Assembly: GCA_900544555.1 (NCBI GenBank)
Contig: UQWD01000015.1
Span: forward strand, 1 to 50,925
Length of the DNA stretch: 50,925 nt
DNA from: an uncultured Eubacteriales bacterium
GTDB taxonomy: Bacteria; Bacillota; Clostridia; Christensenellales; CAG-138
Reading direction: 5' to 3'
Below the pieces are notes generated by a model that had not been told where the DNA came from, ran no database searches, and was given only the letters and a program-made list of their open reading frames with translations. A program made the translations under genes and the position numbers. Of this stretch, positions 33,024 to 40,139 are shown in pieces; within the stretch, counting starts at the first letter, position 1; every line of letters begins with the position of its first letter.

Positions 33024-34076
33024 ATGAAAGCAGGCGTGGTGTTTGGCAAAGAGGACATACGGTATACGGATACCGAAATGCCGAAGATACAGAATCCGAA
33101 CGACGTGCTGGTAAAGGTAAAGTATACGGGGATATGCGGATCCGATGTGCCGCGCGTAAATCTTGGCACATCCCATACGTTCCCGAACATATTAGGGCAT
33201 GAATTCTCCGGCATTGTTGAAGAGGCGGGCTCTCAGGTCACGCGCGTGAAGCCCGGAGACAGGGTGGCGGGCGTTCCGCTCGTGCCTTGTTTTAAGTGTG
33301 AGGCTTGCATGAAAGGGAACTATTCCCTTTGCCGGTTTTACAGTTTTATCGGTTCAAGGCGGTTTGGCAGCTTCGCGGAATATGTGGCAGTGCCGGATAC
33401 GAACGTATTCCCGTTTGATGAAACGGTCGGATTTGAGCAGGGCGCGCTGTTTGAGCCTTGCACAGTGGCGCTCCACGGCCTTAGGCTCCCCGGCTTTGAG
33501 GGGGGGGGGAGCGTAGCGGTTATCGGCGCCGGCACGGTTGGCCTTTTCACCCTTCAATGGGCGAAAATAATGGGCGCCAAACGCATAGCCGCCATCGATA
33601 TTGATGGGGGCAAGCTGCCGTTGGCGCGGCGGCTTGGCGCGACGGATACGCTCTTGAGCACGGATCCGCGGTTCGAGGAGTTATCGGCAGAGGTTACCGA
33701 GGGGCGTGGGTTTGACTATGTGTTTGACGCGGCCGGAACGCCGGAAACGATTCTATCCGCGCTCTCGCTTGCCGGTGGGCGTGCTAAAATCTGCTTTATC
33801 GGCACGCCGCTGCGTAACGTTTCGTTTACCGTGCGCGAATGGGAAATGCTAAACCGAAAGGAACTGCTGGCGACCGGCTCCTGGATGAGTTATAGCGCGC
33901 CGTTCCCGGGGGCGGAGTGGGATTTGACGTCGCATTTCTTCAAAACCGGGGAATTGAAGTACGACAGCGAGATGATTGACCGGATCATTCCGCTGAGCGA
34001 AATAGCCGGCGCGTTTGAACTTTTTAAGCGGCGCGGCGCGGTACATGGGAAGATTCTGATTGACAGCGAGGCTTGA
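33024..34076 (+). CDS. zinc-dependent polyol-phosphate dehydrogenase, GatD-like
   Basis: A 350-residue medium-chain dehydrogenase. The catalytic zinc site is GICGSDVPR and GHEFSG, with structural zinc cysteines in CFKCEACMKGNYSLC. The block FIGSRRFGSFAEYV is characteristic of galactitol-1-phosphate 5-dehydrogenase (GatD). The NAD(P) loop is VIGAGTVGLF near 172. GatD interconverts galactitol 1-phosphate and tagatose 6-phosphate. Beside a cytidylyltransferase it may run in the reducing direction to make a polyol phosphate, as TarJ does for ribitol. GGAGG precedes ATG 33024. Confidence 0.88.
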   Translation: MKAGVVFGKEDIRYTDTEMPKIQNPNDVLVKVKYTGICGSDVPRVNLGTSHTFPNILGHEFSGIVEEAGSQVTRVKPGDRVAGVPLVPCFKCEACMKGNYSLCRFYSFIGSRRFGSFAEYVAVPDTNVFPFDETVGFEQGALFEPCTVALHGLRLPGFEGGGSVAVIGAGTVGLFTLQWAKIMGAKRIAAIDIDGGKLPLARRLGATDTLLSTDPRFEELSAEVTEGRGFDYVFDAAGTPETILSALSLAGGRAKICFIGTPLRNVSFTVREWEMLNRKELLATGSWMSYSAPFPGAEWDLTSHFFKTGELKYDSEMIDRIIPLSEIAGAFELFKRRGAVHGKILIDSEA

Positions 34077-34148
34077 TTCACGCTGACAAATATCGGCCGG
34101 CTAATTAAGAAGCCGCCTGTTTTACTAGATTTCGGTAAGGAGATAAAC

Positions 34149-35447
34149 ATGCATCCGATAAGAACCATTGTTCAGCAGAATAAATCGGGCTTAAACGCGG
34201 GCGTGTATTCGTGCTGCAGCGCCAACCCGTTCGTTGTCGAGGCCGTAATGACAAAGACGCTGGAGCGCGGCGGCTTCGCGTTGATCGAGGCGACATCTAA
34301 TCAGGTCAACCAATTCGGCGGATACACGGGCATGACGCCGGCAGCTTTTCGTGATTTTGTATACGGCGCGGCTGAAAGAAACGGCCTGGACAGATCCCGG
34401 GTGATATTGGGCGGTGATCACCTTGGCCCCCTGGTATGGAGCAGGGAACCCGAGCGGGAGGCGATGGCGAAGGCCTCTGATATGGTAAGCGCTTACGTAT
34501 CAGCCGGTTATACCAAAATCCATCTGGATACGAGCATGCGGTTGGGCGACGATCCGCCAGACAGCCCGCTACTGGATGAAACCATCGCCCGGCGCGGCGC
34601 CGTGCTGTGCCGGATTGCGGAGGAAGCTTACGCTAAGGTTCTTAAAGACAACCCGGAAGCGGAGCCCCCTGTTTACGTGGTGGGGAGCGAAGTTCCCGTA
34701 CCCGGCGGGGCGGAGCATGAGGAAGGCGAGGATACCGTTACCAAGGCGAAGGATTTCTTAAGAACTGTTGATACCTATCGCAGAACCTTCACCGATTTTG
34801 GGTTGGAGGAGGCGTTCGGGCGCGTGGTTGGCGTTGTAGTACAGCTCGGGGTCGAATTCGGCGCATCCGCGCTGGACGAATACGACAGGGAGGCGGCAAG
34901 GGATCTGACGGAGGCGCTTAAGTTGGTGGAAGGCATTGCGTTTGAGGCGCATTCGACTGATTTTCAGACCCCTGAGAATCTTAGGCGGATGGTTGAGGAC
35001 GGAGCGGCGATACTTAAGGTCGGCCCCGCGTTTACCTTCGCATGCAGGGAGGCGATGCTTGCCCTTGATATGATCGAACGGGAGCTTTATGGGGATGGCG
35101 GGCAAAGCGGCTTTAGGCGCGCTTTGGAAGAAGCGATGCTCTCGCGCCCGGAGTATTGGCAAAAATACTATGAAGGCGGGCGGGAGGAAACGCGACTCAT
35201 GCGCATGTTCAGCTTTTACGACAGGAGCCGTTACTATATGCCGGAACCATCCGTGCAGGACGCGATCAAACGATTGATGGCAAATTTGGAGAACACTCGG
35301 GTTCCGCTTGGAGTTTTGAGCCAATACATGCCCGCCCAATATATGAAGGTGCGGGAAGGCCGACTCAACAACAAGCCCAGGGATTTAGTGCTTGATAAAA
35401 TCGGAGACGCGGCGGAGGCTTATTTGTATGCCATAGGCGCGGATTGA
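34149..35447 (+). CDS. GatZ/KbaZ-like protein (tagatose-bisphosphate aldolase accessory subunit family)
   Basis: A 432-residue protein matching GatZ/KbaZ over its full length. Blocks: GVYSCCSANPFVVEAVM, LIEATSNQVNQFGGYTGM, GGDHLGPLVW, KIHLDTSM and VVGSEVPVPGG. In enterics GatZ stabilises the catalytic aldolase GatY. No GatY/KbaY is present here. From memory, a GatZ-type protein has been reported as a tagatose 6-phosphate 4-epimerase, which would link fructose 6-phosphate to the GatD substrate. Ribosome site AAGGAG; 72 bases after the dehydrogenase. Confidence 0.9.
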   Translation: MHPIRTIVQQNKSGLNAGVYSCCSANPFVVEAVMTKTLERGGFALIEATSNQVNQFGGYTGMTPAAFRDFVYGAAERNGLDRSRVILGGDHLGPLVWSREPEREAMAKASDMVSAYVSAGYTKIHLDTSMRLGDDPPDSPLLDETIARRGAVLCRIAEEAYAKVLKDNPEAEPPVYVVGSEVPVPGGAEHEEGEDTVTKAKDFLRTVDTYRRTFTDFGLEEAFGRVVGVVVQLGVEFGASALDEYDREAARDLTEALKLVEGIAFEAHSTDFQTPENLRRMVEDGAAILKVGPAFTFACREAMLALDMIERELYGDGGQSGFRRALEEAMLSRPEYWQKYYEGGREETRLMRMFSFYDRSRYYMPEPSVQDAIKRLMANLENTRVPLGVLSQYMPAQYMKVREGRLNNKPRDLVLDKIGDAAEAYLYAIGAD

Positions 35448-35535
35448 GCTTGCTCAATAACTGTCGGCCGCCCTATCGCTGTATAATCCCGGGCTGAACA
35501 GCCTGTAAAAACAATGCTTAACGAGGTAACTTAGG

Positions 35536-36258
35536 ATGGGAGAGAAGGAACCAATAATCGAGTTCCAAAACGTGAGCAAGGAGTACTACCTTTATAAAGA
35601 TCAAAGGGAGCGCTTTTATTCCTTGTTTCGGGGTAATAAGAGAGTTAAGCGCAATCTGGCGCTACAGAACATTTCGCTCGCTATTTATCCCGGAGAATCC
35701 GTGGGCATAATCGGCGTTAATGGAGCTGGGAAGTCCACGCTGTTGAAAATGGTGACGGGCGTGACGTTCCCGACCGCCGGAAGCGTAGACGTTAAGGGTA
35801 AGGTGGCCGCCCTTCTGGAGCTTACCGCCGGTTTTCAAAACGATATGACCGGACGTGAGAACATCTATGTTAAGACTGCGTTGCTTGGCCTTACGGTTAA
35901 GGAGGCGCATGAAATCGAATCCGCTATCATTGAGTTTGCCGAGCTGGGCGATTATATCGATCAGCCCGTTCGCACCTACTCCAGCGGAATGCGCGTAAGA
36001 CTGGGCTTTTCAATCAATATCAACATCCGTCCCGATATTCTTGTGGTTGACGAGGCCCTGAGCGTTGGGGATAAGAATTTTAAGAAAAAATGCAAGCTGA
36101 AAATACAGGAATTAATTAAACAAAGGATTACCGTGCTTTATGTGAGCCATGCTTTGGACAGCGTAAAGGAAATTTGCAGCAGGGCGATATACTTGAAAAA
36201 AGGCCGGTTAATCTTCGACGGCGGCGTGGACGAGGCAATCGAGCGTTACAGCGTATAA
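35536..36258 (+). CDS. ABC polysaccharide exporter ATPase (TagH/Wzt-like)
   Basis: A 240-residue ATPase that powers export through the ABC-2 permease at 29781. Walker A GVNGAGKST, then the family-typical GFQNDMTGRENIYV, signature YSSGMRVRL, Walker B ILVVDEALSVGD and switch VSHAL. The N-terminal KEYYLYKDQRERF matches teichoic-acid and O-antigen exporters. It ends soon after the ATPase core, so it lacks the C-terminal carbohydrate-binding domain of some Wzt proteins. GAGG lies before ATG 35536. Last gene of the cluster. Confidence 0.9.
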   Translation: MGEKEPIIEFQNVSKEYYLYKDQRERFYSLFRGNKRVKRNLALQNISLAIYPGESVGIIGVNGAGKSTLLKMVTGVTFPTAGSVDVKGKVAALLELTAGFQNDMTGRENIYVKTALLGLTVKEAHEIESAIIEFAELGDYIDQPVRTYSSGMRVRLGFSININIRPDILVVDEALSVGDKNFKKKCKLKIQELIKQRITVLYVSHALDSVKEICSRAIYLKKGRLIFDGGVDEAIERYSV

Positions 36259-36468
36259 CGAACAATGCTGTGGCGCGCTTGGTCAGCAAGCCATACTGTT
36301 GCGCCGGATAGACGGGCTGATCGATCAAACAATGCTATTTGCCCAAGCGCGATTGAGGCAAAGGCACGTTAATCTTTTAAACGAAATACAAAGCCTGGGA
36401 TAAATTGTAATAAAGCCGCGTGTTTAGTCAATTACAATTATAATTACCATAATGCAGGAGGACGATGA

Positions 36469-37108
36469 ATGGCTGCTGCTAACAACATATATCCGCGGAC
36501 GGGTGATACACACACTGTCTATCTTAAGACTGTAATTACCAACCCCAGTATTGAAGTCGGCGATTATACGATGTATAACGATTTTGTGAACGACCCTGCT
36601 GGGTTTGAGCGAAATAACGTGCTGTACCACTATCCTATCAATCATGACATACTCATTATAGGAAAATTTTGCTCGATTGCTTGCGGCGTTAAATTCTTAT
36701 TCAACAGCGCGAATCACTCTATGACGTCTATAAGCGCGTACCCGTTTCCCCTGTTCTTCGAGGAATGGGGGCTTGAGAAAAAGAATGTTACTCAAGCGTG
36801 GGACAATAAGGGAGATATTATTATCGGCAACGATGTATGGTTAGGCTATGAAGCGGTGATTCTTGCGGGCGTTAAGATAGGCGATGGAGCAATTATCGGT
36901 ACTCGCGCCGTTGTTACCAAGGATGTACCTCCCTATACTATTTTCAGGAGGCGTTCCCGCAAAGCCGATAAGGAAACGATTTGCGGATGAAACAATAGCT
37001 AAACTTCTTATGATGAAATGGTGGGATTGGCCGGAGGAAGCGATTGCTCACAATATCCAAGCAATTCAATCCGGCCGAATCGAACAATTAAAATATAACG
37101 GAGATTAG
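36469..37108 (+). pseudogene. CatB/Vat-type xenobiotic acetyltransferase, frameshifted
   Basis: A left-handed beta-helix acetyltransferase of the CatB/streptogramin A (Vat) type, about 210 residues in all. The first frame (36469 on) covers IGKFCSIACGVKFLFNSANH with the catalytic histidine, YPFPLF, IIIGNDVWLGYEAVILAGV, and VVTKDVPPYTI. At about 36943 an extra base moves the rest (GGVPAKPIRKRFADETIAKL..., to 37108) to another frame. Shifted back, the join is the usual YTIVGG-x-PA. AGGAGG precedes ATG 36469. Broken gene or a single-base sequence error. Confidence 0.75.
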
Positions 37109-37285
37109 GATGCGGGCCGAGCCAATTTACAGTATGCGTACAAACGCTCCAAGAGCTAAGCGTTCTCAAAGAATTATGGAGAACCATGTGTAACCATGAC
37201 GAATTTGTTTAAGAACGCCTTTGAATTCTGTGGACGTTACGTAAATGCGGCGCCCTTTATATAAGGCTTTATTAAATTTTCGCTG

Positions 37286-38122
37286 TCAGCACGCTTCCAC
37301 GCTTTCGTTTTCCTTCGTTACATGGTTAACCCACCAGGTCAAGCCGGAAAAGCTAACGCACGCGCAGGCCATCAAACGGTAATACAACGAATATCCGCTG
37401 ATAAATGAGGCGATTGTCAAGCCGGCCGCCGCCAACAGATAGGCGCGCGCGCGGTTGTTTGAGAATGGTGAACTGAGCATTTTTTTACGATATTGTTTTT
37501 TAATCTCAATGCGATCTATTATTAATCCATCTATTGTATCTTCATCCGCGCCAAGTCCCATCTCCTCGGCTTTGTCGATGAGCTTATCCACTGGCTCAAT
37601 GGTAATATCACAGCCTTTGAGCTTGGCTGCAAATTCAACAGCTTCTTTTGACGCTTTGGCGGTTGTTACGATAGCCAAGCTGTCGCAGCCGCGCCTCTGC
37701 GCCGCATGGTAGGCTTTTAAAACAACGTCGGCTGAGATGGGTGACGCCTGCTGAGACGTGTAGACGCAGTCCCCGGCTTTGGACAGGCATTTTACCGCAA
37801 GCTCCCTGAAGGGCTTGGGCTGCATCAGGATAAGCTGGGACCGGATGTACTCCCGGCCTAACGCGCGCCTCTCCCGTTTGATGAATTTATCCAGCCGCAT
37901 GCTTTTATACAGCTTCACGGCCACGCACAGCATGAGCAGCGCGATTAAAGATAGAAACGCTGTCGCCGCGCTGTTTTTTACCATTCGTGAAAACCATAAA
38001 TAAAATAAAAAGAAACTCAGCACGCGCAGCGTAACAAAATCAACCGCGCGCGCTACCACGCTTCTGCCGCCGTACATTTGATTTTTATAGTATTTGCGCA
38101 TGCGCCTTGACTGCTGCTCCAT
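37286..38122 (-). CDS. membrane protein with degenerate Mrr-like domain
   Basis: A 278-residue protein: two N-terminal helices (about 25-70), a cytoplasmic alpha/beta domain (about 95-195), a charged linker and two C-terminal helices (about 230-270). The middle part (CLSKAGDCVYTSQQ, DSLAIVTTAKASKEAVEFAAKL, ITIEPVDKLIDKAEEMG) follows the tail of Mrr-type restriction-endonuclease folds. I cannot find the D..Q-x-K catalytic residues. AGGGGG fits ATG 38122 at eight bases; ATG 38128 and 38146 are too close to it or upstream of it. Divergent from nadD; role unknown. Confidence 0.6.
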   Translation of the reverse strand: MEQQSRRMRKYYKNQMYGGRSVVARAVDFVTLRVLSFFLFYLWFSRMVKNSAATAFLSLIALLMLCVAVKLYKSMRLDKFIKRERRALGREYIRSQLILMQPKPFRELAVKCLSKAGDCVYTSQQASPISADVVLKAYHAAQRRGCDSLAIVTTAKASKEAVEFAAKLKGCDITIEPVDKLIDKAEEMGLGADEDTIDGLIIDRIEIKKQYRKKMLSSPFSNNRARAYLLAAAGLTIASFISGYSLYYRLMACACVSFSGLTWWVNHVTKENESVEAC

Positions 38123-38268
38123 ATCCATAATCCCCCTGTTTAGCATTTATCCTAAAAAATGTTTGTTGCGCGGTTCCGAACGCCGCTGTAATGTGTATTT
38201 TTCCCCATGATGGAAAACATATACTTGACGGTGTATAATGGCCATAGAGTATTAACGAGGAGTATGAA

Positions 38269-39432
38269 ATGCTTATCGGTATATTGGGCGGTACGTTCAA
38301 CCCGATTCATAACGCGCATTTGGAGCTGGCTCGGCAGGTTAAAAAGGAGTTTTGCCTGGATAAGGTTCTGCTGATGGTCGCGGCCGATCCCCCGCATAAA
38401 ACGGTTAAGGGCGGCGTTTGTGCGCTTCTTCGGTTAAAGATGACGGAGGCCGCCGCAAGCAACGAAAACGGAATTGAGGCTTCCGGCCTTGAGTTAATGA
38501 GGGGCGGAAAGAGCTACACGGCGGACACGCTCATGCAGTTAAAAGGATTTTACCCTGAGGCCGGCTTTTTTCTTATTGTCGGGGGCGATATGCTCAAGGA
38601 TTTTCCAAGCTGGCGGGAAAGTTCCGGCATAGCGGAAATGGCCCATATTATCGGCGTGCCGAGAAAGGGCATGCCGGAGGATATTTTCGAGCAGGCTAAA
38701 ATTGCGCGGATGAAAACGGGCGCTCGAATAAGTGTATCAAAGGCGCGATGCCCGGAGATTTCTTCCACGCTGGTACGGGAACGCGTTTTTCACGCAAAGC
38801 CGGTCTCGGAGCTAGTCGCGCAAAGCGTGCAAAGCATTATTTATGAAACCGGGGTATATTTTCCAGAAAATATTCGCCTTATTCAGGAAAAGCTTAAAGA
38901 CGTCTTGAATAAAAAAAGGTATAGGCATACAATGAATACTGTGCTAACGGCCGTTGAGCTGGCGGACAGGTATGGAATCGACCCCGAAAAAGCGCGGCTT
39001 GCCGCCCTGCTGCACGATTGCGCCAAAACAGGGGAACCGCCGCTTGAGCTGGCGGAACGGCTCGGCGTTGAACCGGATGATTGGGAACGAGCGGTTCCGG
39101 ATATACTCCATGCGCGACTGGGCGCCGTAATTGCCAGAGAGGAGTATGGGGTAAACGACGCGGATACGCTTCAGGCCATCGCGGCGCACACGACCGGAGG
39201 GACTGGCATGTCGGACTTGGATAAGGTGATTTATCTATCCGATATGATAGAGCCCGGCCGCGATTTTCCTGGGGTTGACGAAATCAGGGACGAATCCTGG
39301 CGGGGTTTAAACCGCGCCGTGGTTTTGGGGATGGAGCGCAGCCTGAACTATTGCGGTAAGCTCGGCAAACGCGTCCATCCGGCGACACTGGAGGCAAAAA
39401 ACGAAATACAATATCAGGAGGAATGGACTTGA
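38269..39432 (+). CDS. nadD: NadD-YqeK fusion: nicotinate-nucleotide adenylyltransferase plus HD hydrolase
   Basis: A 387-residue two-domain protein. Residues 1-195 are NadD, which makes nicotinate adenine dinucleotide: GGTFNPIHNAHL holds the nucleotidyltransferase HxGH-like site (with Ala for Gly) and ISSTLVRE is the second motif. Residues 200-387 are YqeK, an HD-domain diadenosine tetraphosphate hydrolase: RHTMNTV, LLHDCAK, AAHTTGG and YLSDMIEPGRDF. The genes are separate neighbours in Bacillus and fused in some Clostridia. A GAGG-containing site precedes ATG 38269. It overlaps rsfS by TTGA. Confidence 0.94.
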   Translation: MLIGILGGTFNPIHNAHLELARQVKKEFCLDKVLLMVAADPPHKTVKGGVCALLRLKMTEAAASNENGIEASGLELMRGGKSYTADTLMQLKGFYPEAGFFLIVGGDMLKDFPSWRESSGIAEMAHIIGVPRKGMPEDIFEQAKIARMKTGARISVSKARCPEISSTLVRERVFHAKPVSELVAQSVQSIIYETGVYFPENIRLIQEKLKDVLNKKRYRHTMNTVLTAVELADRYGIDPEKARLAALLHDCAKTGEPPLELAERLGVEPDDWERAVPDILHARLGAVIAREEYGVNDADTLQAIAAHTTGGTGMSDLDKVIYLSDMIEPGRDFPGVDEIRDESWRGLNRAVVLGMERSLNYCGKLGKRVHPATLEAKNEIQYQEEWT

Positions 39433-39800
39433 GCGGACAGACTAGGGAGAAAGTACTGGAGCTATGTAAAGTGCTTTATGATAAAAAAGCGCAGGATATT
39501 CTGGCGATTGACGTTGTGGATAAAACAATCATTGCCGAGTGGTTTATCGTATGCAGCGGGCGCACTACGCCGCAGGTGAAGGCGCTGTGCGAGGAGGTAA
39601 ACGCCAAAGCGCCTGAGCTGGGGCTTGAGATAAGGCGGCGCGAGGGATACGCGCAGGGCAGGTGGATTGTTATAGATTTTGGCCATATCCTCATGCATAT
39701 CTTCCATCCGGAAGAGCGCAAATACTATAATATCGAACGGCTGTGGATCGACGATCCGGACGGGTGGATCAATTATTCCGCTCAGTTCGGTGAAGAGTGA
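39429..39800 (+). CDS. rsfS: ribosomal silencing factor RsfS
   Basis: A 123-residue RsfS/Iojap protein that binds uL14 and blocks subunit joining in starvation. Marks: DKKAQDILAIDV near 20, FIVCSGRTTPQVKAL, REGYAQGRWIVIDFGHILMH and IFHPEERKYYNIERLW. I chose TTG 39429, seven bases after AGGAGG and overlapping the nadD stop as TTGA. An ATG at 39423 directly abuts the ribosome site. Translational coupling to nadD is likely. Confidence 0.93.
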   Translation: MSGQTREKVLELCKVLYDKKAQDILAIDVVDKTIIAEWFIVCSGRTTPQVKALCEEVNAKAPELGLEIRRREGYAQGRWIVIDFGHILMHIFHPEERKYYNIERLWIDDPDGWINYSAQFGEE

Positions 39801-39922
39801 GCTCATTTGCGCTTTATTAAACGTTTTTCGGCGCGGCTAGGTCGTTCCCGAGGGCGTTTATGATGTGGATAAATGATTAGCCTCACGGTGTACGCGCCTT
39901 AAATAAAGGTTAATATGAATAT

Positions 39923-39972
39923 AGGCGTCTCGGCTCCCGCCGGTATAAACGGATAAGCCGGGGCGTTTTTTG
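39923..39972 (+). terminator. terminator after nadD-rsfS
   Basis: GGCGTCTCGGCT / AGCCGGGGCG with an inner CCGG..CGG helix, followed by a T6 run. Confidence 0.7.
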
Positions 39973-40070
39973 TACAAGCCGCCGCCTGGTATTGGTATGC
40001 GATTTAATACGGTTAAAGGGTGTATGCGCAAACTTTGTATACTTAATAACAGCTGCGCTCAAATTCTGTA

Positions 40071-40099
40071 TTGTCATTTGAAATACCTGCTATTATAAT
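40071..40099 (+). promoter_or_regulatory. promoter of lon-engB
   Basis: -35 TTGTCA (40071-40076), 17-base spacer, perfect -10 TATAAT (40094-40099), about 40 bases before the lon start. Confidence 0.8.
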
Positions 40100-40139
40100 T
40101 GATTAATCAAATTTCTTGTGGTTAAAGCGAGGTATCGTA

